Origin: Aquificota bacterium
GTDB lineage: Bacteria > Thermosulfidibacterota > Thermosulfidibacteria > Thermosulfidibacterales > B14-G1
NCBI GenBank assembly: GCA_003648675.1
Contig: QMPS01000074.1
Span: 1 to 5,405, forward strand
Length of the DNA stretch: 5,405 bases
Direction of reading: 5' to 3'
The translations under genes and the position numbers were made by a program. Positions within the stretch are counted from its first letter, which is position 1, and each line of letters starts with the position of its first letter. This document shows positions 1 to 5,173 of this stretch, piece after piece. The notes beneath the pieces are model-generated. The model worked only from the letters and a program-made list of their open reading frames with translations. It had not been told where the DNA came from and did no database searches.

Positions 1-112
1 GGTGAAAGGTAAAAGGTGAAAGGTTAAAGGTTAAAGGTTAAAGGTGAAAGGTTAAAGGTTAAAGGTGAAAGGTTAAAGGTTAAAGGTGAAAGGTGGAAGG
101 TGAAGGGTAAAA
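1..112. repeat. 7-bp tandem repeat array (GGTTAAA / GGTGAAA)
   Basis: Sixteen consecutive 7-bp units can be read without a gap. Most are GGTTAAA or GGTGAAA; the variants are GGTAAAA (units 2 and 16), GGTGGAA (14) and GGTGAAG (15). From 43 to 91 the units follow a higher order of one GGTGAAA then two GGTTAAA, giving a 21-bp super-period. The + strand has no C at all from 1 to 115. The array begins at the window edge, so its real length is unknown. The degenerate units lie at the right end, as is usual at the edge of an expanding array. No convincing gene runs through it; the minus-strand open frame here is only the translated repeat. Confidence 0.95.
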
Positions 113-135
113 AAGCCAAGGGTATAAGACAAAGA

Positions 136-169
136 TGGCTCGCGGCCAATGGCTCAGGGCTCATAGCCC
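136..169. other. GGCTC-rich island with small hairpins between the two tandem arrays
   Basis: The motif GGCTC occurs at 137-141 and 151-155, each time inside ATGGCTC, and GGGCTC follows at 157-162. Two short inverted repeats are visible: TGGC (136-139) with GCCA (145-148), and GGGCT (157-161) with AGCCC (165-169) around a 3-nt loop. The second is followed by AAAA, not a T-run, so it is not a good + strand intrinsic terminator. Reading the other strand, the hairpin is followed by weak GC-rich sequence. The stretch from 113 to 172 holds no gene I can support and separates the 7-bp array from the 9-bp array. Confidence 0.5.
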
Positions 170-172
170 AAA

Positions 173-317
173 AACCAGCGGAACCAAATAAAACCAAATA
201 AACCAAACAAACCAGATGAACCAGACAAACCAGAGAAACCAGATGAACCAAACAAACCAGATGAACCAGACAAACCAGACAAACCAGACAAACCAGACAA
301 ACCAGATGAACCAAGGG
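173..317. repeat. 9-bp tandem repeat array (AACCAGACA / AACCAGATG) running into coaE
   Basis: Sixteen units start with AACCA. All are 9 bp except the second (182-191), which is 10 bp. The last three bases vary (ACA, ATG, ATA, AGA, CGG, GGG), and the fifth-sixth base position alternates CAA and CAG. Four identical AACCAGACA units stand in a row at 264-299. From 192 onward every unit is in the coaE reading frame and would encode Asn-Gln-Xaa triplets. An in-frame TAA at 189-191 closes the frame upstream. The ATG units supply in-frame candidate start codons at 216, 243, 261 and 306. Because the unit is a multiple of three, gain or loss of whole units would not shift the frame. Confidence 0.95.
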
Positions 318-932
318 AAAAGGGGATTAGTGGTAGGCCTCACCGGAGGAATAGCCAGCGGTAAGAGCAGCGTGGCCCGCATCTTCCGGGAACTGGGGGC
401 CTGGATCATAGATGCCGACCAGTTGGCCCGGGAAGTGGTGGAGCCGGGCACTCCAGGCTGGCGAGAGGTAGTGGAGACCTTTGGCAGGGAGTACCTCCTG
501 CCCGACGGATCTCTGGACAGGAAGAAGCTGGCCAAAAGAGTCTTCTCCCATCCCGAAGACAAGGCCAAACTAGAGGCCATCATCCATCCCAAGGTCTTGG
601 AATTGCGCAAGGAAAGGACCCGGGAGATCCTAGAAAAGGACCCCCAAGCCCTCATCGTCTTTGAGGTCCCCCTTCTCATAGAGAAAGGGCTCCACCACAG
701 GGTAGACAAGGTGGTGGTGGTTTGGGTGCCCAGGGAAACCCAGATCCAGCGCCTCATGGAGAGAGACGGTCTCACCTGGGAGGAGGCAGAAGAAAGGCTA
801 AAAAACCAGATGGATTTGGACGAGAAGGTGAAGTTCGCCCACTACGTGATTGACAATTCGAGGACCTTAGAAGAGACCCGCCGCCAGGTGGAAGCCCTTT
901 ACAGAGAACTCAAAGCCCTAGCCCAGGGTTAG
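306..932 (+). CDS. coaE: Dephospho-CoA kinase
   Basis: Cytoplasmic enzyme of the last step of coenzyme A synthesis: it phosphorylates the 3'-hydroxyl of the dephospho-CoA ribose using ATP. Counting from the ATG at 306 (208 residues), the Walker A loop GGIASGKS is at residues 14-21, followed by the family-typical DAD at 36-38, the nearby REVVEPGTPG stretch, and the IIHPKV segment. Further along come the EVPLLIE strand and loop, the VVVV.VP strand with ETQ..R, and VIDNS near the C-terminus. Family members are about 195-210 residues, so the body is complete. The start is uncertain. ATG 216 would give 238 residues with a 30-residue Asn-Gln-Thr/Met tail made purely of the 9-bp repeat, ATG 306 gives a normal length, and GTG 330 (200 residues) has the only Shine-Dalgarno-like sequence. 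I chose 306 as a compromise. The product call is secure; the N-terminus is not. The stop overlaps that of the convergent acetyltransferase gene by 4 bp. Confidence 0.93.
   Translation: MNQGKRGLVVGLTGGIASGKSSVARIFRELGAWIIDADQLAREVVEPGTPGWREVVETFGREYLLPDGSLDRKKLAKRVFSHPEDKAKLEAIIHPKVLELRKERTREILEKDPQALIVFEVPLLIEKGLHHRVDKVVVVWVPRETQIQRLMERDGLTWEEAEERLKNQMDLDEKVKFAHYVIDNSRTLEETRRQVEALYRELKALAQG
313..326 (+). promoter_or_regulatory. Candidate ribosome binding site for a GTG start of coaE at 330
   Basis: The purine run AAGGGAAAAGGGGA ends three bases before an in-frame GTG at 330-332. This is the only Shine-Dalgarno-like sequence near the 5' end of coaE; none of the ATG codons within the 9-bp array (216, 243, 261, 306) has one upstream. 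A GTG start would begin the protein Met-Val-Gly-Leu-Thr-Gly-Gly, leaving a short first beta strand before the P-loop, which is somewhat tight for the family. The site therefore argues for a start at 330 but does not settle it. Confidence 0.4.
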
Positions 933-1504
933 AAGGTGTCCCACTGGGGCCTAACAGTATAGAGGTAGATGCAGAGGTCGTGCTTGTTCCCCTTGTAGTC
1001 GTGGGCCAACTCAGGTATGCAGGCCACCTTTTGGAAACCCAGTTTCTCCAGGGCATCCATGGCCGCCTTCTGGCTGGAGAGAACCTCGGCCATCACCTTC
1101 TCCATGCCCATGAGCTGGGCAACCTCTAGGAGCTCCCGGACCATAGCCGTGCCCAGTCCCAGCCCCCGGCATCGCAAGCAGGTGAGAACCCGGATCTTGG
1201 CCACCCGCCTAGACCAACCGTAATCCCTGTGATGAAGGGTAGCATTGCCCAGGATACGTCCCTCCTCCGTCTCGGCCACCAGAGGGAAGACCCGGTCGTA
1301 GTCCAGGTTCTTACACCAACCCTCCACCACATAGTAGTCCTTCACATTGTCTCTGAGAAGCATGAGATCCTCTTCCGACACCTCGTTGAGGAAGAAGTCA
1401 TATAACCTCTCTACATCGTCTTCCCTCAAAGGCCTCAGGTACACCTTGCCGCCGGTCTTCAGCACTACCTCCTTGGGGTACCTGGCCACGATTCCGTCGT
1501 CCAT
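929..1504 (-). CDS. GNAT-family N-acetyltransferase
   Basis: A 191-residue cytoplasmic protein expected to transfer an acyl group from acetyl-CoA to an amine. The acceptor cannot be read from the sequence. The N-terminal part (LKTGGKVYLRPLREDD, residues 15-30, then YDFFLNEVSEEDL) resembles the opening of GNAT domains related to the protein-lysine acetyltransferase (Pat) type: a 'dG..v.lRpl..dD...l..Ff..lS.e' pattern. The pyrophosphate-binding motif A is clear at residues 111-118, RCRGLGLG, fitting the Q/RxxGxG/A consensus. It is followed by an amphipathic helix and by an A.DALEKLGFQKV segment typical of the GNAT C-terminal half. The ATG at 1504 was chosen because GGGAGAGGAG lies just upstream; a GTG at 1546 would add 14 residues with no family support. 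The upstream neighbour on the same strand is the lipoprotein gene, 153 bp away. No adenylate-binding or other regulatory domain is fused to it. Confidence 0.85.
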   Translation of the reverse strand: MDDGIVARYPKEVVLKTGGKVYLRPLREDDVERLYDFFLNEVSEEDLMLLRDNVKDYYVVEGWCKNLDYDRVFPLVAETEEGRILGNATLHHRDYGWSRRVAKIRVLTCLRCRGLGLGTAMVRELLEVAQLMGMEKVMAEVLSSQKAAMDALEKLGFQKVACIPELAHDYKGNKHDLCIYLYTVRPQWDTF

Positions 1505-1507
1505 AGT

Positions 1508-1517
1508 CTCCTCTCCC
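1508..1517 (-). promoter_or_regulatory. Ribosome binding site that decides the acetyltransferase start
   Basis: On the minus strand GGGAGAGGAG is followed by ACT and then the ATG at 1504-1502. GGGAG lies 8 bases from the start and AGGAG lies 3 bases away. This favours the ATG over the upstream in-frame GTG at 1546. Confidence 0.7.
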
Positions 1518-1611
1518 TTCTGGAAAGGGAAAAGGGGGATGCTCACTTTCTAAGCAAAGCGGAAAACCCCTTTACTCTTCTCCCCTTGTCCCCCCTTTCC
1601 ACATCCCTATC

Positions 1612-1624
1612 CACAGTTCCTGTG
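1612..1624. repeat. Short perfect inverted repeat in the intergenic gap
   Basis: CACAG (1612-1616) and CTGTG (1620-1624) pair around a 3-nt loop, 34 bp beyond the lipoprotein stop codon on the minus strand. There is no T-run after it in the minus-strand direction, so it is at best a weak transcript-end or processing hairpin. A second imperfect one, AAAGCGG (1556-1562) against CCCCTTT (1567-1573) with one mismatch, lies nearer the acetyltransferase gene. The rest of 1505-1657 is pyrimidine-rich on the + strand, with no gene. Confidence 0.3.
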
Positions 1625-1657
1625 AGTTGCTCAAGTAAAGCCTGACCTATCAGTGTG

Positions 1658-2287
1658 TTAGCCCATGAGAGCCACCATACGCTCCCACTTTATCCCCTTT
1701 AGGAACTCCGTTAGAAGAGAGGCCTTGGAGATGCCCTCCCCTTTGATCATAACCAGGGCCCTTCCTCCTACCACCACGTCCAGCTCTCCCCTCCTATCGT
1801 GGGGATAAAAACGCTCCAGGGCCTTTTCGCCCTTGTACAAAAAGAGCCTGGTGTTACCCACCTGTCCCAGAACGGAAACACTGGATATGAGGGAGAGAAC
1901 GGACTGGATGAGGGGAGATTGGGACAGGATGGCCACTTCCACCCTCTCACCCGAGGGTCCTGTATACATTCTGGACACCTTGACGCCTCCCCCCAGAAAA
2001 TCAGGCACCACCGGCGCGGTAGAAGGTTCCCCTGCTTTCCATCCCTGGGGCGGTGGAGGTAAGACCTCCTCAAAGGCCTTCATCTGACGGGCCTTAACCC
2101 GGGCCATAGCGGACTTTAGCTCATCAATAGCCTCCTTGTACTTGCCCTGCCTGTAAAGGTCCTTGGCCTTCTCCATAAAAACGAGGGCGGGGTCACTCTC
2201 CCTCACCCCTGTGCCTCCCACCATTTCTCCCTTACACCCCAAAAGAAGAAACAAGGCCAGCAGGGGTATCCACACAAATCTCCTCAT
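1658..2287 (-). CDS. Putative lipoprotein with one TPR-like repeat, function unknown
   Basis: A 209-residue protein with a short basic N-terminus (MRR), a hydrophobic stretch (residues 4-16) and the lipobox LLGC with Cys18 as the lipidation site, so it should be exported and membrane-anchored. Lys at +2 (residue 19), not Asp, would favour outer-membrane sorting if the host is diderm and follows the E. coli rule. Residues 38-66 (MEKAKDLYRQGKYKEAIDELKSAM...) form a helical hairpin close to one TPR unit. A Pro-rich hinge (LPPPPQGW, 76-83) follows. The C-terminal domain contains GGGVKVSRMYTGPSGERVEVAIL, an SPLIQSV stretch and a final ELDVVVGGRALVMIKGEG...LLTEFLKGI segment. That architecture recalls uncharacterised bacterial proteins with a 'P.GW....GGG...R.Y' pattern, but I cannot name a family with confidence. 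GAGGAGGG precedes the ATG by 6 bases. It reads divergently from the yjbQ cluster and may be co-transcribed with the acetyltransferase gene. Confidence 0.75.
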   Translation of the reverse strand: MRRFVWIPLLALFLLLGCKGEMVGGTGVRESDPALVFMEKAKDLYRQGKYKEAIDELKSAMARVKARQMKAFEEVLPPPPQGWKAGEPSTAPVVPDFLGGGVKVSRMYTGPSGERVEVAILSQSPLIQSVLSLISSVSVLGQVGNTRLFLYKGEKALERFYPHDRRGELDVVVGGRALVMIKGEGISKASLLTEFLKGIKWERMVALMG

Positions 2288-2293
2288 ATCGTT

Positions 2294-2301
2294 CCCTCCT
2301 C
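2294..2301 (-). promoter_or_regulatory. Strong ribosome binding site of the lipoprotein gene
   Basis: On the minus strand GAGGAGGG is followed by six bases (AACGAT) and then ATG at 2287-2285. This is a near-ideal Shine-Dalgarno and supports that start. Confidence 0.75.
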
Positions 2302-2324
2302 AAAACCCCTCTCGTCTCGTTCTA

Positions 2325-2353
2325 CTTATAGACCGATCCACACCCCGGGTCTA
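2325..2353 (-). promoter_or_regulatory. Candidate sigma-70-type promoter of the lipoprotein gene
   Basis: On the minus strand TAGACC (2353-2348, four of six matches to TTGACA) and TATAAG (2330-2325, five of six matches to TATAAT when its final G is counted as the mismatch) are separated by exactly 17 bases. A transcript starting near 2318 would have a leader of about 30 bases carrying the strong ribosome binding site. The spacing and position are good, but the match comes from eye inspection of one sequence. No equally good promoter for the divergent yjbQ cluster was found in 2288-2418. Confidence 0.45.
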
Positions 2354-2385
2354 GGGATTTCCCCGAAGGGAACTTCCTTGGCTTG

Positions 2386-2405
2386 AAGGAGAAGCCAAAG
2401 GAGAA
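2386..2405 (+). promoter_or_regulatory. Two Shine-Dalgarno-like AAGGAGAA copies before yjbQ
   Basis: AAGGAGAA occurs at 2386-2393 and again at 2398-2405, 12 bp apart. The nearer AAGGAG ends 15 bases before the ATG at 2419, farther than usual, with an A-rich stretch between. A TTG at 2383 is in frame, but starting there would place both purine motifs inside the coding region and add a Lys/Glu-rich tail not expected for the family. Confidence 0.4.
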
Positions 2406-2418
2406 TAAAAAAGAAAGC

Positions 2419-2835
2419 ATGGCCGTAGAAACCTACACAATAGAAGTTGAAACCAGAGGCACCAATCACGTCATAGACCTCACCCCTCGGGTGAAGGAGA
2501 TCCTCCGGGGAGCAGAAATAGCCTCGGGCATTGCCTGCCTCATCCTCCCCGGCTCCACTGGAGTGGTGACCACCATCGAATACGAGCCCGGCGTTGTCCA
2601 GGACCTGGTGGAAGCCATGGAGAGGATGGTCCCCAGAAACATCCCCTATCATCATGACGCCGCCTGGGGGGACGGCAACGGCTTCTCCCACGTGCGTTCA
2701 GCCCTCTTCGGTGCCTCCTTCTCCTTCCCATTCCTGGAAAGAAAACCCATCCTGGGCACCTGGCAACAGATCGTCTTTGTGGAGTGCGACAATAGGCCTA
2801 GGAAGAGAAGACTGATCCTCCAGCTGGTGGGTTGA
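2419..2835 (+). CDS. yjbQ: YjbQ / UPF0047 family protein (secondary thiamine-phosphate synthase type)
   Basis: A 138-residue cytoplasmic protein that matches the UPF0047 (YjbQ) family along its whole length. Visible hallmarks are [16 protein letters not shown] (residues 43-58), [23 protein letters not shown] (76-98, split here as HHD at 78-80, GDGN at 84-87 and SH at 90-91) and [19 protein letters not shown] (112-130) with the GTWQ signature. E. coli YjbQ has been linked to a side activity in making thiamine phosphate, hence the usual product name; the true physiological reaction of most members is unsettled. The ATG at 2419 gives the usual family length of about 135-140 residues. A TTG at 2383 would add 12 Lys/Glu-rich residues. 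It is the first gene of the + strand cluster, and its stop is 6 bp before the next start, so co-transcription with the dehydrogenase gene is very likely. No other thiamine gene is near. Confidence 0.9.
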   Translation: MAVETYTIEVETRGTNHVIDLTPRVKEILRGAEIASGIACLILPGSTGVVTTIEYEPGVVQDLVEAMERMVPRNIPYHHDAAWGDGNGFSHVRSALFGASFSFPFLERKPILGTWQQIVFVECDNRPRKRRLILQLVG

Positions 2836-2841
2836 GTTGCT

Positions 2842-3873
2842 ATGAAGGCCCTGGAATTCTCCCCAGACAGGGGACTCCACCTCCGGGAAAAACCCCTACC
2901 ATCCCCCCATCCCGGTGGACTCCTGATAAGGGTGACAGCCGCTGCTATATGCGGTTCGGATCTGCGCATCATTAAGGGGGAGAAGGAGGCGGTACCGGGG
3001 GTGGTCCTGGGGCACGAGGTGACCGGCGTGGTAGAAGAGGCCATCCCTCCCTTAGAAGGCTACTGCCCTGGAGACGCCGTGGTCATCTTCCCCAGTCTCT
3101 TCTGCAAAACCTGCACCTACTGCCGAAGGGGCCTTACCAATCTGTGCAAGAGCAAGAAGTCCATAGGGTACCGCCTGGATGGGGGCTTCGCCCAGTACAT
3201 GGCTGTACCCCCCGAAATGGTGAGGGAAGGGGCTGTTCTGAAATTGACAGACCACGCCCCATGGACCAGCAGAGCCTTGATAGAACCATTGGGCTGCGTT
3301 CTCCACTCCATAGAAATGGTGGGCCAGGGAGAAGAGTTTTTCATCCTTGGCGGGGGTCCCATGGGCCTCATGCACCTCCTGGTCCTTCTGAAGAGGGGCG
3401 CAAAAGCTGTCTTTCTGGGAGAGCGAAACCACAAAAGGAGCTCTATAGCCCAAGAACTTGGGGGAGAAAGGGTGGTGGTTTTCGATCCCCAGGAGAAGGG
3501 ACTGAAAGAGTTTCTGGGAGAGGAGAGGATCGATGGGGTTTTCTTCTGTGCCAGAGCCATAGAGTTAGTGGAGGAAGGCCTAGCCATCTTAAGAAAAGGG
3601 GGTACCATGAATTTCTTCGCCGGATACCCCCAAGGAACGAGAACCCACTTAGACCCCAACCTCCTCCACTACGGGGAGAGGCGCCTCACGGGAAGCCATA
3701 GCACCACCCTGCCCCTCTTCGAGAGGGCCGCCGAAATGGTGGAGAGAGGAGAGATAGACCTCTCTCCCTTGGTAACCCACACCTTCCCCCTGGAAGAATG
3801 GGAACGGGCCTTCCACACTTACGCATCGGGAGAAGGGCTTAAGGTGGTCTTCACACCCCATGGGAAGCCTTGA
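2842..3873 (+). CDS. Zinc-dependent medium-chain alcohol/polyol dehydrogenase
   Basis: A 343-residue cytoplasmic NAD(P)-dependent oxidoreductase of the medium-chain (MDR) superfamily, full length for the class. Catalytic-zinc ligands are visible as Cys37 (AICGSD), His58-Glu59 (LGHEVTG) and Glu147 (LIEPLGC). The structural-zinc lobe has all four cysteines, Cys88, 91, 94 and 102 (CKTCTYCRRGLTNLC). The Rossmann nucleotide loop is GGGPMG at 169-174, and the second strand ends FLGERNHKR, where an acidic residue hints at NAD over NADP. The C-terminal LLHYGERRLTGSHSTT and final KVVFTPHGKP segments fit sorbitol/threonine-dehydrogenase-like members. The substrate cannot be decided: polyol, sugar-derived or amino-alcohol substrates are all possible. 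The start is 6 bp after the yjbQ stop with only a weak GGTGGG-type site, suggesting translational coupling. Zn binding should be intact because no ligand is missing. Confidence 0.9.
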   Translation: MKALEFSPDRGLHLREKPLPSPHPGGLLIRVTAAAICGSDLRIIKGEKEAVPGVVLGHEVTGVVEEAIPPLEGYCPGDAVVIFPSLFCKTCTYCRRGLTNLCKSKKSIGYRLDGGFAQYMAVPPEMVREGAVLKLTDHAPWTSRALIEPLGCVLHSIEMVGQGEEFFILGGGPMGLMHLLVLLKRGAKAVFLGERNHKRSSIAQELGGERVVVFDPQEKGLKEFLGEERIDGVFFCARAIELVEEGLAILRKGGTMNFFAGYPQGTRTHLDPNLLHYGERRLTGSHSTTLPLFERAAEMVERGEIDLSPLVTHTFPLEEWERAFHTYASGEGLKVVFTPHGKP

Positions 3874-3892
3874 TAGATACCAAAGGATAGGT

Positions 3893-3898
3893 AAGGAG
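3893..3898 (+). promoter_or_regulatory. Ribosome binding site of the binding-protein gene
   Basis: AAGGAG lies nine bases before the ATG at 3908. It selects this start over the in-frame ATG at 3860, which would overlap the end of the dehydrogenase gene and place 16 polar residues in front of the signal peptide. Confidence 0.75.
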
Positions 3899-3907
3899 AG
3901 AATAGGG

Positions 3908-5173
3908 ATGAAGAGAGTTGTCCTACTGATGATAGCCATCCTCCTTCTGATCCCTCTGGCCTCCCGAGGAGAGGAGGCCGTTGAGGAAACCATTAAGATA
4001 GGCACCCTCCTCCCCCTATCGGGATGGGGAGTGACTTACGGAGAGCGCCTCCAGAAGGCCTACACCATGGCCATAGAAGAGATCAACGCCCAGGGAGGGG
4101 TGCTGGGAAAGAAGTTGGAGCTGGTGATCAGAGACTCCCAGGGCAAACCTCCTCTGGCGGCCAGAGAGGCAAAGAAATTGATCGAGCAAGAGGAGGTGAT
4201 AGCCCTTGTGGGAGGATGGTCCAGCGACATCGCCTGGGCCATAGCCCAAGTGGTCCAGGAAAAGAAGGTGCCCTACCTCTTGGATCACCCCTCCTCGGAC
4301 AAGCTCACTCGCCAGGGTTTCCAATACGTCTTCAGGATCCAGCCCACCTGGGGAATGTATCCCACTGCTTTAGAAGACTTTCTCCTGAAAGTAGTCTACC
4401 CCCAGGAGAACCGGAAGCTACGAGTGGCCTACCTCTACATAGACAACCCTTTCGCCCAATCGGTGTGGGAGTACGGTTTGAAACCCTTCTTCCGGAGCCA
4501 CAGGGAAGAGTTTGACCTGGTGCTGGTGGAGCCATACCAGGGAGTAGCCCTGGACTTCAGGCTCCTACTGCTGAAGGTTAAAGCCGCCCACCCCGACCTG
4601 GTGATCTTCACTTCCTTCCTGAGAGACGCCATCCTCCTGGCCAGAGAAGCCCGGGAAGTGGGCATTAGACCCCTCATCTTCTCAGGGGTAGGAGCGGGCC
4701 ACTCTGCGGAGGATTTCATCAAAGAAGCTGGGGGAGCGGGAGAAGGCTACTTCTCTTCGGCCCCCTGGAGGGGCGATATGTCCAACCCTCAGTGGGAGAC
4801 CTGGGAGAGCAAATGGACGGAGAAGTACGAGCATCCCCCGGGGGAATTGGAGGCGGAGGCCTACTCCGCCATTTATGTCCTGGCCAGGGCTTTGGAGGGG
4901 GTGAAGAGCTGGGACGACGTAGAAAAGGCTCGGGAGGAGTTGACAGAATCCCTCGAAGGGGTAGACATGGACACCGTATTCGGCCATGTGAAGTTCGAAA
5001 ACTTCGGTGGTTACACCCACCAGAACAGGGCCTACAGCCTCACAGCCCTCTTCCAGTGGCAGGAGGGAGCCCTATTTCAGGTATGGCCACCCACCGTAGC
5101 AGAAAGGCCCTTCTTTTACCCAGTCGACTACCAAATCCAAGACATGGAAAAACAGGAAGGAGGAGAACAATGA
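3908..5173 (+). CDS. ABC-transporter substrate-binding protein, LivJ-like (type 1 periplasmic-binding fold)
   Basis: A 421-residue exported solute-binding protein of the branched-chain amino-acid / amide class (Peripla_BP_6 type). Residues 1-21 form a signal peptide (basic MKR, then a long Leu/Ile-rich core) with likely cleavage around the ASRG-EE region. There is no lipobox Cys, so the protein should be soluble in the periplasm or released. The mature start TIKIGTLLPLSGWGVTYGE (28-46) is the standard first strand and ligand loop. AIEEINAQGGVLGKKLEL (55-72), ALVGGWSSDIAWAIA (99-113) and the VPYLLDHPSSDKLT...YVFRIQPT region follow the family order. The second lobe has RVAYLYIDNPFAQSVWEYG and PDLVIFTSFLRDAILLAREARE. 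The ligand may be an amino acid, amide, urea or short organic acid and cannot be assigned. No permease or ATPase gene is in the window: the next gene, a protease, overlaps the stop by 4 bp (ATGA). The preceding gap is 34 bp. Confidence 0.9.
   Translation: MKRVVLLMIAILLLIPLASRGEEAVEETIKIGTLLPLSGWGVTYGERLQKAYTMAIEEINAQGGVLGKKLELVIRDSQGKPPLAAREAKKLIEQEEVIALVGGWSSDIAWAIAQVVQEKKVPYLLDHPSSDKLTRQGFQYVFRIQPTWGMYPTALEDFLLKVVYPQENRKLRVAYLYIDNPFAQSVWEYGLKPFFRSHREEFDLVLVEPYQGVALDFRLLLLKVKAAHPDLVIFTSFLRDAILLAREAREVGIRPLIFSGVGAGHSAEDFIKEAGGAGEGYFSSAPWRGDMSNPQWETWESKWTEKYEHPPGELEAEAYSAIYVLARALEGVKSWDDVEKAREELTESLEGVDMDTVFGHVKFENFGGYTHQNRAYSLTALFQWQEGALFQVWPPTVAERPFFYPVDYQIQDMEKQEGGEQ
5157..5165 (+). promoter_or_regulatory. 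Ribosome binding site of the protease gene, inside the upstream gene
   Basis: AAGGAGGAG lies within the last codons of the binding-protein gene and four bases before the ATG at 5170. A strong site together with the ATGA stop/start overlap indicates coupled translation. Confidence 0.8.

Noticed and set aside
157..169. Hairpin GGGCT-CAT-AGCCC as an intrinsic terminator
   Set aside because: The stem is only 5 bp, and on the + strand it is followed by AAAA, not a T-run.
216..305. Asn-Gln-Thr triplets as N-glycosylation sequons
   Set aside because: They fit N-X-T by chance of the repeat. CoaE is cytoplasmic, and this part may not be translated at all.
24..314. A minus-strand open frame reading Leu-Val-Cys/His repeats, like a small membrane protein
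   Set aside because: Its hydrophobic sequence is the direct translation of the 9-bp and 7-bp repeats on the other strand. It has no domain and no credible start site.
1..317. The arrays as a possible CRISPR
   Set aside because: The units are 7 and 9 bp and directly adjacent, with no unique spacers, and no cas gene is present.
161..775. A 204-residue minus-strand open frame over coaE and the 9-bp array, ending in Trp/Phe/Val-rich repeats
   Set aside because: It is the shadow of coaE and of the repeat. It has no recognisable domain, and the + strand frame holds a full P-loop kinase.
1505..1546. A 14-residue N-terminal extension of the acetyltransferase from a GTG
   Set aside because: The ATG at 1504 has the purine-rich GGGAGAGGAG site right upstream, and the extension has no family support.
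2304..2332. A + strand promoter for yjbQ using TATAGA at 2327-2332
   Set aside because: The -35 position at 17-bp spacing reads ACCCCT-like sequence with no useful match to TTGACA.
3860..3907. An earlier start for the binding protein, overlapping the dehydrogenase gene by 14 bp
   Set aside because: It would put 16 polar residues before a good signal peptide, while the ATG at 3908 has an AAGGAG site at ideal distance.
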